From: CBDCCT01 sp965214995
GTDB lineage: Bacteria > Deinococcota > Deinococci > Deinococcales > Trueperaceae
Length of the DNA stretch: 64,000 nt
Direction: 5' to 3'
NCBI GenBank assembly: GCA_965214995.1
Contig: CBDCCT010000002.1
Location: 4,030,001-4,094,000, forward strand
How positions within the stretch are numbered: position 1 is the stretch's first letter; each line of letters begins with the position of its first letter. The translations under genes were made by a program, and so were the position numbers. This document shows, piece after piece, positions 38,232-46,093 of the stretch. The notes beneath the pieces were generated by a model. It saw only the letters and a program-made list of their open reading frames with translations. It was not told the DNA's origin and did no database searches.

Positions 38232-38408
38232 ATGGAAACGAAAAGATTGGCGCTCACCTTGGAGGAAACGGCTAGGGAGTTACGGCTGGGCCGGAACAAG
38301 ACCCTCGAGTTGATTCACTCTGGACAAATCGCCCACAAGCGCGTTGGGCGGCGGCTGATTATCCCGCGCGCCGCCCTTGAGCGGTTTCTCGAGGCGGATG
38401 TCGAATGA
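38232..38408 (+). CDS. excisionase / HTH_17-family DNA-binding protein
   Basis: 58 residues: LTLEETARELRLGRNKTLELIHSGQIAHKRVGRRLIIPRAALERFL, the MerR-like winged helix of excisionases and AlpA-type regulators. ATG 38232 has GGGAGG seven bases upstream. First gene of a cassette in which every junction is a four-base overlap; its TGA overlaps the ATG of the next gene. It may act as directionality factor for the integrase or as replication-gene regulator. Confidence 0.85.
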   Translation: METKRLALTLEETARELRLGRNKTLELIHSGQIAHKRVGRRLIIPRAALERFLEADVE

Positions 38409-38593
38409 ATAAGCCCCGCGTCAACGGGGCGCAAGGCAGGGGTAGGAACAGAGACAGTGTACCACGCCGTCCGTGCGAAGGGTGCCCCCCGTGCGCGGCT
38501 TGCCACCTCTTAGCCGACGGCTGTGGGCGCACTTGCGCCGCCGTCTGCCGCCGCACCGCCGAACTCGTGCGGCTTGCCCGGTGCCGCGCATGA
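38405..38593 (+). CDS. Cys-rich 62-aa protein of unknown function
   Basis: Starts at ATG 38405 (ATGA overlap with the excisionase stop) and ends at TGA 38591-38593, which overlaps the ATG of the primase gene. The middle is CEGCPPCAACHLLADGC then CGRTCAAVC, with a basic N-terminus and a short helix at the end; such Cys spacing could bind zinc. The overlaps on both sides argue that it is truly translated. No known family is recognised. Confidence 0.55.
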   Translation: MNKPRVNGAQGRGRNRDSVPRRPCEGCPPCAACHLLADGCGRTCAAVCRRTAELVRLARCRA

Positions 38594-41121
38594 GTGCGCC
38601 CACACCCGAACAGCTCGCGCATTACATCGAGACCCTGCGCTTTGGCCTGGTCCACATCCCGCCCGGCACCAAAGGACCGCGCACAAACGGCTGGCAAGAC
38701 CGCCCCGTCACCACCCCCGACGAGGCCGCGCGCGTTTGGGAGCACGGCGGCGGCGTCGGCTTGCACCACGGCGCGAGCGGCACCGCTGTGTTAGACATCG
38801 ACCATCCCGAATGGGCCGCGCTTGCGCTGGCGGCGGTAGATATAGACCTCGAGGCGCTACTCACTGCGCCTGGCCCTAAGATACGAGGGAAGAACGGACT
38901 CAAGCCCGTGTCCGTGTACCTTGTGCCCGAAGGGGTAGAGCTAAGCCGTCGGGCACTTTCCTGGAAACCGCCCGACGCAGACAAGGCCGTGACCGTGCTC
39001 GAGCTGCGCGCTGGCTTGGTACAGGATGTTTTGCCGCCCTCCATTCACCCCGACACAGGCGAGCCCTACACATGGGAACCCGAGCCCCCGCTAAGCCGTG
39101 ACGACATCCCCGAATTGCCCGGATGCTTGCGGGCGTTTTGGGAGAACTGGGGGGTTCTAAAGCCCGTACTCGACAAAGCGCAACCTTGGAACGCCCCACC
39201 TCCCCCTCGCACCTTCCAAGGGGAGGGCGACGGCGTTATCGGCGCGTTTAACACTACTTACGCCGTCCAGCGTGTGCTTGAAGACCACGGTTACACCTCC
39301 AAAGGACTTGACCGCTACTTGAGCCCTCACAGCAGCACCGGCTTAGCGGGCGTGACCATCCTGAAAGGTGACGACGGCGTGGAGCGCGCCTACTCTCACC
39401 ACGCGAGCGACCCGTTAGCCGACGAGCACGCGCATGATGCGTTCTCAGCCTGGTGCATCCTCGCGTGCGGCGGCGACATCAAAGCAGCGGTGAGGGAGGC
39501 CGCGCAAGAGCTAGGCATGAGCCACAACCAAAGCGGGCGCACCCCCCCTTTTGTCAGTTCTGTCAGCTCATCGGCGGGGGATACCCAAAACTTTTCGGGC
39601 GGCGAAACTGAAGACCCCTGGGAGCCGCTGGGCGACCTTCCCGGCCTCCACCCGCCCGTGCCCGCGTTACCGCCCGAACTCATACCCGAACCCTTACGCC
39701 CTTGGCTCGTTGACATCGCCGAGCGTACTTCTCTCCCTTTAGAGTTCGTCGCCTGTCCCGCGCTTGTGGCTCTAGGCGCGGTCATCGGGCGCGGCGTGGG
39801 CATCCACCCCAAACGCTATGACGACTGGCTCGTGGTCCCTAACCTCTGGGGCGGCGTCGTCGGCAGGCCGGGCCTGATGAAAACCGCCGCCATCAGCGAG
39901 GCGACCAAACCGCTACGCGCCCTCGCGGTCAAGGCGCGTGAGCGTTATCAGGAGGAGGAGGCCCGAGCCCACGCCGAACGCGCCCGGCTCGAGCTGGAAA
40001 TAGCAGCGTTGAAAGAGCAGGCCAAACGCGACGCCAAGAAGGGCGGCATCCGCGCCGATTTCGACGAAACTTTGCGCGAGCTTAACGCAAAGCTGAAAGC
40101 GGCGACCGTCACCGAGCGGCGCTACATGACACAAGACCCCACCACCGAGAAGTTGGGCGAACTCTTGCGGGAGAACCCGCGCGGGCTGCTTGTGGCGCGT
40201 GACGAGTTGGCGGGCTGGCTAGGCACCCTCGAGCGACCCGGACGGGAGGGGGACCGCGAGTTTTATCTCGAGGGCTGGAACGGCGGCGGAAGCTACACCT
40301 TCGACCGGATAGGACGGGGCACCGTCCACATAGACGCGCTTACACTCAGCATCTTGGGCGGCGTTCAACCGGGCAAACTCGAGCGCTACTTAGAGGAGGC
40401 CATCGCGGGCGGCGGGGGCGCGGACGGGCTTTTGCAGCGCTTCCAGCTTGTCGTTTGGCCTGGCCGGGTGGGCGCGTTCGTCAACATAGACCGCTGGCCC
40501 GACGGCGCGGCGAAGAGGCGAGCCTACGCCGTCTTTGAAGCACTCGACAACCTCGACACGGCTACGTTGGGACTCGACGCACAAGAGGGCGATATCCCAG
40601 CCTTGCGTTTCTCTGACGAGGCGCAAGCACTGTTCGACACCTTCCGGGAAGAACTCGAGCACCGCCTACGGAGTGACGAACTCGCGCACAAGCCCGCTTT
40701 CGAGTCGCACCTCAGTAAGTACCGCTCGCTCATGCCCGCCCTGGCGCTCGTCTTTCACTTAGTCGCCATAGCCGATGGCACCCCGCCCGGCCCGGTCTCG
40801 CTAGAGGCAGCCCGACGCGCCGCCGCGTGGTGCGAGTACCTAGAGGCGCACGCGCTGAAACTTTATAGCAAGGAACTCAGCGCCCACCTCATCGCCGCGC
40901 GGGCGCTGCTCGAGAAGATAGACGACGGCTCTATCCAAGACGGGGTGCCCGTGCGCGACATCTACCGCAAGGGCTGGGAGGGGCTCGACACCAAAGCGAC
41001 GGTGATGCAGGGGCTCGAGGTCTTAGCAGAGCACCATTTCATCCGCACAGAAGAAGTGAGCACCGGGGGCCGCCCGACTTTAACGGTGCGCTTACATCCC
41101 GAACTGAGGGGGGCCAAATGA
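38590..41121 (+). CDS. bifunctional primase-polymerase / DUF3987 replication protein
   Basis: 843 residues from ATG 38590. N-terminal prim-pol domain: FGLVHIPPGTKGPRTNGWQD, GGGVGLHHGASGTAVLDIDH (catalytic DxD-like pair) and VLELRAGLVQDVLPPSIHP. Residues about 365-840 form the DUF3987/YfjI ATPase: a P-loop-like GGVVGRPGLMKTAAISEA, LLVARDELAGWLGTLERPG and ILGGVQPGKLERYL. This pairing is the replication initiator or primase of many phages, satellites and plasmid-like islands. Between domains lies a PFVSSVSSSAGDTQNFSGG segment that repeats in the next gene. Coupled at both ends by ATGA. Confidence 0.88.
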   Translation: MSAPTPEQLAHYIETLRFGLVHIPPGTKGPRTNGWQDRPVTTPDEAARVWEHGGGVGLHHGASGTAVLDIDHPEWAALALAAVDIDLEALLTAPGPKIRGKNGLKPVSVYLVPEGVELSRRALSWKPPDADKAVTVLELRAGLVQDVLPPSIHPDTGEPYTWEPEPPLSRDDIPELPGCLRAFWENWGVLKPVLDKAQPWNAPPPPRTFQGEGDGVIGAFNTTYAVQRVLEDHGYTSKGLDRYLSPHSSTGLAGVTILKGDDGVERAYSHHASDPLADEHAHDAFSAWCILACGGDIKAAVREAAQELGMSHNQSGRTPPFVSSVSSSAGDTQNFSGGETEDPWEPLGDLPGLHPPVPALPPELIPEPLRPWLVDIAERTSLPLEFVACPALVALGAVIGRGVGIHPKRYDDWLVVPNLWGGVVGRPGLMKTAAISEATKPLRALAVKARERYQEEEARAHAERARLELEIAALKEQAKRDAKKGGIRADFDETLRELNAKLKAATVTERRYMTQDPTTEKLGELLRENPRGLLVARDELAGWLGTLERPGREGDREFYLEGWNGGGSYTFDRIGRGTVHIDALTLSILGGVQPGKLERYLEEAIAGGGGADGLLQRFQLVVWPGRVGAFVNIDRWPDGAAKRRAYAVFEALDNLDTATLGLDAQEGDIPALRFSDEAQALFDTFREELEHRLRSDELAHKPAFESHLSKYRSLMPALALVFHLVAIADGTPPGPVSLEAARRAAAWCEYLEAHALKLYSKELSAHLIAARALLEKIDDGSIQDGVPVRDIYRKGWEGLDTKATVMQGLEVLAEHHFIRTEEVSTGGRPTLTVRLHPELRGAK

Positions 41122-41696
41122 CCGCTTTCAAGAGCCGCTGGGCAGACTGGCAACCGGGGGAAGAAGCCGAGACGAAAGTTTCGGCTTCTTCCCCCCAACG
41201 GGCTGACAAAACCGACAAAAGGGTAGACGACTCCGAAAAAGTTTTGGAGACACCCCAAGAACGAACTGACAAAACTGACAAAAGCCCCCTTACTACCCCT
41301 TCTGTCAGTTTTGTCAGTCCCCTAACGGGGGAAAGTGAAAACTTTTCTCTTTCACAAGCCCGAGCCATAAGCCGAGACGACACCCCGAAAGTTTTAGATG
41401 TACCCAAGGAACGAACCGACAAAACCGACAAAAGCCCCCCGCACCACCCTTCTGGCAGTTTTGTCGGTTCGTTGGCGAGGGAAAGTGAAAACTTTTTTCC
41501 CGAAGCGGGTGCTCCGCTTACCACAGAAGAAGCCGACACCCTCGCCGCCCTCCTCTTGCGCTACGAAAGCGGCGACTTCAGCCCCACCGCACGAGAGCAC
41601 CTAGCCCAAATCTTCCGCACCAACCCGCCCGACGCCGAAGCCCGGCTTCTCATGGCCGCCGCCTATCTGGGCGTGGGTTTGGAGGCCGCCGCGTGA
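41118..41696 (+). CDS. repeat-containing protein of unknown function
   Basis: 192 residues. The first two-thirds are built of repeated peptides DKTDKSP, SFVSP/SFVGS and ESENFS; the last 60 (TTEEADTLAALLLRYESGDFSPTA...) look folded and helical. The repeats are imposed by DNA palindromes: 16-bp inverted arms 41265-41280 with 41303-41318 and 41410-41425 with 41458-41473. Starts with an ATGA overlap with the primase gene and ends with a GTGA overlap with the next HTH gene. Function unknown. Confidence 0.6.
   Translation: MTAFKSRWADWQPGEEAETKVSASSPQRADKTDKRVDDSEKVLETPQERTDKTDKSPLTTPSVSFVSPLTGESENFSLSQARAISRDDTPKVLDVPKERTDKTDKSPPHHPSGSFVGSLARESENFFPEAGAPLTTEEADTLAALLLRYESGDFSPTAREHLAQIFRTNPPDAEARLLMAAAYLGVGLEAAA
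41203..41473. repeat. iterated CTGACAAAACYGACAAAAG motifs forming hairpins
   Basis: Direct copies at 41203-41221, 41266-41284 and 41416-41434, inverted copies at 41303-41317 and 41454-41471, and one inverted variant inside the primase gene (39548-39566). Copies pair as two perfect 16-bp inverted repeats. A companion AAAACTTTT motif recurs at 39587, 41337 and 41488. Position beside a replication gene suggests iterons or an in-frame palindromic element. Confidence 0.8.
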
Positions 41697-41917
41697 AACC
41701 CTACGCCCCCCCGCCCGGCGTGCCGTCACTCCTCACCTCGGGACAAGTCGCCGCCGTCCTCAACGTCCCCGACCGCCGCGTGCGAACCTGGCTCGACAAC
41801 GGCACGCTCCCGTTTTGGCAAGACAACATGAGCGCGTGGCGCTGGATACGCAGCGCCGATTTACTGCAATTCGCCGCCGAGCGCGGCCTCACGCTCGATT
41901 GGGAGGCGGCGCTTTAG
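41693..41917 (+). CDS. HTH DNA-binding protein (MerR/excisionase-like)
   Basis: 74 residues: LLTSGQVAAVLNVPDRRVRTWLDNGTLPFWQDNMSAWRWIRSADLLQFAAERGL, a winged HTH with the wing residues typical of excisionase-family proteins. GTG 41693 overlaps the upstream stop. It closes the five-gene coupled cassette. Second HTH of the same fold as the protein at 38232, so one may control excision and the other transcription. Confidence 0.8.
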   Translation: MKPYAPPPGVPSLLTSGQVAAVLNVPDRRVRTWLDNGTLPFWQDNMSAWRWIRSADLLQFAAERGLTLDWEAAL

Positions 41918-41963
41918 GCACTTTGGCGAGTCCTACACGGTGCTTCCGGCCTAGACTTGATAC

Positions 41964-42662
41964 ATGACGAACGCGAATGAATTAGAAAGAGACGTTAGCC
42001 GCCTCACCAAACGCCGCGCCGCCCTTCAGGCGGACCTCGACAAGGCTCGAGACACCCTGACGGCGGCGCGCGAGGCGTTAGTGGACGGCGACGGGAGCGC
42101 CCAAGCCGTCACCAACGCCCAAGCCGATTTCACCGCCCTGCAAGAGGCGCTGAACGACCTCGAGGGGCGCATCGGGGCACAACAACGCGCCCAAGAAGAG
42201 GCGCTGGCTCAGGAGCAGCGCGAGGCGGGTGTGGACGAACTCCTTCACATCGCCAACACGGCCACCAAGCACCGCGCGACTTATGAGAAGGCGCTGGATG
42301 AGGCGGTGCAGACGCTTACCCCGTTCCTCGAGGCGATGTCCAACGCGCTCGACCGCATGGGCCTCGAGCGTGAGCGGTTTATCAAGCTGGGCACCACCCT
42401 CGAGTGCGGCCTGGCGAAGAACTACGAGCGCGGCCTCACATACACCCCCCTCGAGCGCGAGCGCAAGGAGGCCGCCGAGGCGCTGCTGGAAGAGCTGCGC
42501 GGTAGGGGGGCCGACCTCGCCACGGTGCTTAATCCTTTGGGCACGACCTACGCGGAAAGCGCCTTCGACCGGCTGCGCCCGCTCCCCGTCCCCGAGCCGC
42601 TGGGCTACGGCATCCTCGAGGCGCTGGCGGGCTTTCGTCGCCAACAGAAAGGGACGCGCTAA
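41964..42662 (+). CDS. coiled-coil protein of unknown function
   Basis: 232 residues. Residues 1-100 are a long heptad-rich coiled coil (ELERDVSRLTKRRAALQADLDKA...), and the second half is a compact helical domain ending in basic residues. TAGACT at 41952-41957 lies six bases before ATG 41964, a leaderless-type promoter that starts a new transcript after the cassette. No family recognised; a scaffold or single-strand-binding partner role would be speculation. Confidence 0.6.
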   Translation: MTNANELERDVSRLTKRRAALQADLDKARDTLTAAREALVDGDGSAQAVTNAQADFTALQEALNDLEGRIGAQQRAQEEALAQEQREAGVDELLHIANTATKHRATYEKALDEAVQTLTPFLEAMSNALDRMGLERERFIKLGTTLECGLAKNYERGLTYTPLERERKEAAEALLEELRGRGADLATVLNPLGTTYAESAFDRLRPLPVPEPLGYGILEALAGFRRQQKGTR

Positions 42663-42697
42663 GCCTGGCGCGTCCTCTCTATAGAGAGGGGGGGGTA

Positions 42698-42991
42698 ATG
42701 CCCAATCCGAACCCGCACAAAGCGAGACAGGCCCGCAAGCGCCGCCCCGAACCGGGCACCGTCAAGCAGCTCACGAGCGTCTTGTGGTCCGCCATCGTCA
42801 AGTTAGAAGAACACCTCACCCTCACCGCCGACGCCGAAGAGGTAGACACCGGCGAGCTGTGCAAGCTCAGCCACGCCTTGAGCCAAAGCGCCGCCACCTA
42901 CCTGAAGTGCATAGAAACTGGCGAACTCGAGGCCCGCGTCGCGGCGCTGGAGGGCACCCCACAGCACGAACCCGCCAAGAGGGCCGCGTGA
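42698..42991 (+). CDS. small helical protein of unknown function
   Basis: 97 residues: a basic N-terminus (NPHKARQARKRR), then a helical core LTSVLWSAIVKLEEHLTLT...LCKLSHALSQSAATYLKCIE. The layout resembles small phage terminase-like or DNA-binding accessory proteins, but not enough to name. AGGGGGGGG with an ATG at 42698 may be the ribosome site. The GTG of the next gene overlaps its stop (GTGA), so the two are coupled. Confidence 0.55.
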   Translation: MPNPNPHKARQARKRRPEPGTVKQLTSVLWSAIVKLEEHLTLTADAEEVDTGELCKLSHALSQSAATYLKCIETGELEARVAALEGTPQHEPAKRAA

Positions 42992-43491
42992 GCCTCCGCC
43001 GCCGTCTGGACCGGCTCGAGCCCGAACTCGCGGAGCGGTGGGAGGCGCTGTGGGAGGCCGCCGCCTGCCCGCCCTCGGGGGTTTACCTCCTCGAGCTTGC
43101 CGAGAGCATCGCGGCGTGGTACGGCGCGCTCACGGCAGAGGAGCAGGCGGACTTTGACCGGCGCTTCGTAGAGGACACAACGCGCTACCCCGCGCTCCGC
43201 GACTGGGACAACGCGGCGCTGGAGGCGTGGCACGACCAGACGCAAAGCTGGTTAGAGGCGGCGGGCTTCGACTTGGACCGGCCCGATTACGGCCTGTGGC
43301 CCCACCAGGCCCCGCCCCCGCCCGACATCCCGGTGGGGATGAAGGAGGCGCTCGAGGCGGCGGCATACGACCGTGACAACGAGTTCCGCCCCCTCTACGC
43401 CTACGCACTGCTCACCGTGCTGTGGGCGCGCTCCTTCGCGCGGGCCATCGCGGCGCACGAGGCCAAAAGTGGGGAGACATCCCACTACTGA
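42988..43491 (+). CDS. protein of unknown function (167 aa)
   Basis: 167 residues from GTG 42988, overlapping the previous stop by four bases. Rich in Trp, Glu and Ala, helical, with GVYLLELAESIAAWYGALTAEEQADFDRRF and AYALLTVLWARSFARAI. No recognisable motif or membrane span. It ends the coupled pair; a terminator follows at 43618. Confidence 0.5.
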   Translation: MSLRRRLDRLEPELAERWEALWEAAACPPSGVYLLELAESIAAWYGALTAEEQADFDRRFVEDTTRYPALRDWDNAALEAWHDQTQSWLEAAGFDLDRPDYGLWPHQAPPPPDIPVGMKEALEAAAYDRDNEFRPLYAYALLTVLWARSFARAIAAHEAKSGETSHY

Positions 43492-43617
43492 GAAAGCTCG
43501 AGGGCGGTAAGAAAGCTGTAAAAAGCTGTAAGGATGCTGTGACAGCCCTTTTCCTACACTCTTTTTGGGCGGGCGCTGTGCATCACGACCTCACACCCCC
43601 GCCCCTCTTCCAAGACG

Positions 43618-43649
43618 CCCCCGGCTTAGTGCTGGGGGTTCTTTTCTTT
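43618..43649 (+). terminator. rho-independent terminator
   Basis: CCCCCGGC-TTAGT-GCTGGGGG (one G-T pair) followed by TTCTTTTCTTT, 126 bases after the 42988 gene. The rest of the 371-base gap 43492-43862 shows only the short leader frame below. Confidence 0.8.
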
Positions 43650-43821
43650 GTCACAGGAGGCTAGAGGGTTGATGTATCATCAGGCTTTTGCAGTTCCCGG
43701 TGCCTTGGTAGCCACTCCAGTGAGAACAATGATATAAAGATGTGGCAACACATCATTTTTAGACAGAGGACGCCAAGTTATTAGCGGTGTAGCTAAGGGG
43801 GCGGCCTCGAGGAGGAGAAGC

Positions 43822-43863
43822 ATGAAACGGTTAATAGTAGTCCACTGGCGGCAGGTAACATAG
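43822..43863 (+). CDS. 13-aa leader peptide coupled to the next gene
   Basis: ATG 43822 has GGAGGAG seven bases upstream and encodes 13 residues (MKRLIVVHWRQVT); its TAG at 43861-43863 shares the G of the downstream GTG start. This looks like a translational-coupling leader for the 43863 gene, which has no ribosome site of its own. Confidence 0.45.
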   Translation: MKRLIVVHWRQVT

Positions 43864-44276
43864 TGGCAGAGACAGAACCAAAAAAAGGTGGCTTAGGCGG
43901 TTGTGGCGCTCTCCTCATCGTCGTGGTAGGTTTCCCCGTTGCTTTTTTCCTGTTCGCCGCCGTCTACGGTGCGCTTACACCCGATACCGCGAAGCCACCG
44001 GAGGAGACCATCACCCGGCCTAATGGTGACAGGCTAGGCTGGGCCGACGCCTACATCGCCTGTCGTGACAGTGTAGAGAAACGGTTGCGTGCTCCTTCCA
44101 CTGCGAGATTTGTGAGGGCAGGTAGCAACGATTTTGTAGAGCCCAATAAGGTCGGCAACACGTTTATCACCACCATCATCGTAGACGCTGAGAACGGCTT
44201 CGGCGCAATGATACGTTCGCGCTGGTCGTGCATCATAGACGGTACAGCGGATACGCTCAAAGTGGCTGAGATGTAA
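43863..44276 (+). CDS. membrane-anchored protein with exported domain
   Basis: 137 residues. After a short Lys/Gly-rich N-terminus there is one transmembrane span (GALLIVVVGFPVAFFLFAAVYGAL), then an outside domain with AYIACRDSVEKRLRAPSTARF, a pattern seen in small phage- and plasmid-borne exported proteins of unknown role, and two Cys (CRDS...SWSC-type positions) that may pair. GTG 43863 overlaps the leader stop. AT content is higher than its neighbours. Confidence 0.6.
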   Translation: MAETEPKKGGLGGCGALLIVVVGFPVAFFLFAAVYGALTPDTAKPPEETITRPNGDRLGWADAYIACRDSVEKRLRAPSTARFVRAGSNDFVEPNKVGNTFITTIIVDAENGFGAMIRSRWSCIIDGTADTLKVAEM

Positions 44277-44346
44277 GTAATTGGCGGCTTCTGACCTCCT
44301 AATCTGTACTGAAGAACTTCTAAGAATAATTGTAAAGTGGGCGCGC

Positions 44347-44676
44347 TCATGCCCCCGCCTCCAACGCCCGCACCGTGTAGCGCGCCAAGTCCCACTCGAT
44401 TTGGGCGCACTCGAGCCCGCACCTAGCCCCCGCTAGCGCGTCCTCTGCCTCTGCCAGTGCCGCGTGAAGTTCGTCAAGCTCGAGCCTCATCACCGCCGCG
44501 CGCTGTTCTGTGTTCTTGCCCTCTACCCCGTCAACCAGTAGCCGCGCCTGTGCAAGCTCGAGCGCCCGCCTAGCCTCGGCATGGGCGGTTACGGCCCCCA
44601 CAAAGTGCGCCTTGGCGTCTATGAGACAGTGGGCGGCCACCTCTAGCTCGCGGGAGAGGGAAGGGGCGGCCATCAC
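44347..44676 (-). CDS. coiled-coil small protein
   Basis: 109 residues from GTG 44676 or ATG 44673; the start overlaps the stop of the upstream gene (GTGA). Nearly all helical with Ala/Glu/Leu heptads (ARRALELAQARLLVDGVEGKN..RLELDELHAALAEAEDALAGA). Last of three coupled minus-strand genes. No named family. Confidence 0.55.
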   Translation of the reverse strand: MMAAPSLSRELEVAAHCLIDAKAHFVGAVTAHAEARRALELAQARLLVDGVEGKNTEQRAAVMRLELDELHAALAEAEDALAGARCGLECAQIEWDLARYTVRALEAGA

Positions 44677-44882
44677 GCCGCCACCCTCAGCTCTTCGTCA
44701 TAGCTCACTTCGACTTCACACGCGCCGCCACAGCGTCCGCAGGTCATCACGCGCTCGAGCGGATACCACGCCTCTTGGTAGGCGTCGAAGTGACCGCCCA
44801 CCATCTCCTGAAGCACGAAGCCCTCGCCGTCACACTCGGGGCAGGGGATGAGCACCCACGACGCCGGAAGGGGCGCGCTCAC
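44673..44882 (-). CDS. small zinc-finger-like protein
   Basis: 69 residues with two CxxC pairs, CPECDGEG and CGRCGG, as in DnaJ-type zinc repeats or phage-encoded zinc ribbons. GTG 44882 overlaps the stop of the upstream gene, and its own TGA overlaps the next start. Binding partner unknown. Confidence 0.65.
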   Translation of the reverse strand: MSAPLPASWVLIPCPECDGEGFVLQEMVGGHFDAYQEAWYPLERVMTCGRCGGACEVEVSYDEELRVAA

Positions 44883-45088
44883 AGCGCCACCCCTTCAGTC
44901 ACGATAAAGCCGACAGCCTCACGGAGCGTCTTGGCGGGCTGGGTGAAGCAGCGCCCGAAGCCGTCGCGGGGGGCTTGATTCGCCCACGCCTCATAGTCGC
45001 CGGGGCGGCCTAAGATGAAGCCGAGCTGACCCTGTGCGTTGTTCACTTCGATGTCTGTACGGGTGCGGGTGAGTATGATATCTTTCAT
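44879..45088 (-). CDS. small protein of unknown function (69 aa)
   Basis: 69 residues: ILTRTRTDIEVNNAQGQLGFILGRPGD then AKTLREAVGFIVTEGVAL, a predicted alpha/beta fold with no named family. AAAGGTAGG lies just upstream of ATG 45088. First gene of the three-gene minus-strand unit, divergent from the HTH-antitoxin gene at 45220 across a 131-base control region. Confidence 0.55.
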   Translation of the reverse strand: MKDIILTRTRTDIEVNNAQGQLGFILGRPGDYEAWANQAPRDGFGRCFTQPAKTLREAVGFIVTEGVAL

Positions 45089-45204
45089 CTGAATCCTACC
45101 TTTCTAGCGATTCCTAAAGGGCTTTTGCTTCTCAGGGCGTGCCCTTTAGTGCCTTATAGTACCATGTATGTTTATATAATGTCAAGCCCTAGCGGTCCTT
45201 TATG

Positions 45205-45219
45205 TGCTACAATAAGGGC
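45205..45219 (+). promoter_or_regulatory. extended -10 promoter of the HTH-antitoxin/RelE operon
   Basis: TGC-TACAAT (45205-45213), an extended -10 box, ends six bases before ATG 45220, so the message should be leaderless. No good -35 is seen. Confidence 0.6.
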
Positions 45220-45657
45220 ATGAGTGAGCCTGTAGTGAAATGGAAACTAGACAGCCTGCTCGAGCAGGCAGACGTGACCGTGTACGCGCTGAATCAGCGC
45301 CTAGCGGAGGCCGGGCGCAGCGTCTCACGTACAACCCTTTACCGCCTTGCGAACGAACAGCCCGAACGGATAGACCTCGAAGTGGTGGGGCGCGTGCTGT
45401 GGGGCTTAGAACAGCTCACGGGCAAGCATTACGACGTGACAGACGTTTTCGAGTACGCCTCACCCGGCACGGTAAAAGAGGCCGCGCCGAAGTTGAGCGC
45501 CGCGGGCGTGCCTTACACCGGCGACCCCGAAACGGACGCGGTTTTAGACGAACACCCGGACATCTTAGAGCGTATCCGCAAGCTAGAAGCGGGCGAAGCT
45601 AAACTTATCCCTTGGGAACAGGTCAGAGCCGAACAGCGTGCAAAGCGCGGCCTCTAG
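45220..45657 (+). CDS. antitoxin with N-terminal XRE-type HTH
   Basis: 145 residues. Residues 1-75 (LDSLLEQADVTVYALNQRLAE, SRTTLYRLANEQPERIDLEVVGRVLWGLEQLTGK) are an XRE-type HTH resembling the 71-residue regulator at 46874. Residues 100-145 (DAVLDEHPDILERIRKLEAGEAKLIPWEQVRAEQ) look like the toxin-binding tail of RelB/ParD-like antitoxins. The toxin starts immediately after its stop. So it seems to be a phage-type repressor joined to an antitoxin domain. Starts at ATG 45220; ATG 45202 lies inside the promoter. Confidence 0.72.
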   Translation: MSEPVVKWKLDSLLEQADVTVYALNQRLAEAGRSVSRTTLYRLANEQPERIDLEVVGRVLWGLEQLTGKHYDVTDVFEYASPGTVKEAAPKLSAAGVPYTGDPETDAVLDEHPDILERIRKLEAGEAKLIPWEQVRAEQRAKRGL

Positions 45658-45969
45658 GTGCGCTTCAGCATCATCCTCACGGCTGACGCACAAGCCGACC
45701 TAAACGGCATTCAAGACCGGCGCAGCTACAGCGCGATTGAACGCAAGATTGACGAACTGCAAAGCGAGCCCGACAAACGCGGTAAAGAGCTTACGGGCGA
45801 CCTCAAGGGCTACCACAGCGTCCGGGCCGCCGGGCAGCGCTACCGCGTGGTCTACCAAGTCGCCATGCTCGAGGGCGTGGTGACGGTGGTGGTTATCGCC
45901 ATTCGCAAAGAGGGAGACAAGAGGGACGCGTACCGCGTGGCGCGGCGCAGGGTAGGGGGTAAAAAGTGA
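45658..45969 (+). CDS. RelE/ParE-family toxin
   Basis: 103 residues: SIILTADAQADLNGIQDRRSYSAIERKIDEL, LTGDLKGYHSVRAAGQRYRVVYQV, VVVIAIRKEGDKRDAYRVARRR. The basic LKGYHSVRA...YRVVY strand pattern is the RelE/ParE core, which usually cleaves ribosome-bound mRNA or poisons gyrase. GTG 45658 abuts the TAG of the antitoxin. It may stabilise the island. Confidence 0.85.
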   Translation: MRFSIILTADAQADLNGIQDRRSYSAIERKIDELQSEPDKRGKELTGDLKGYHSVRAAGQRYRVVYQVAMLEGVVTVVVIAIRKEGDKRDAYRVARRRVGGKK

Positions 45970-46081
45970 ACCTAGAGGACAATGTATAAAAATATGTATA
46001 GAGTGCTCACGTATATTTTCGGAGGTCCCAAAAGTGCCCGGAAGCATCTATATCGTCTATCATGGCATTTAACAGATGGAT

Positions 46082-46093
46082 TAGACTCGGCTC
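46082..46093 (+). promoter_or_regulatory. leaderless -10 box of the 46094 gene
   Basis: TAGACT at 46082-46087 followed by six bases and then ATG 46094, the same arrangement as at 41952. Confidence 0.5.

Noticed and set aside
41039..41539. 166-codon minus-strand frame over the repeat protein with LLSVLSVRS repeats
   Set aside because: The repeats arise because the DNA palindromes read on both strands; sense frame is coupled to its neighbours.
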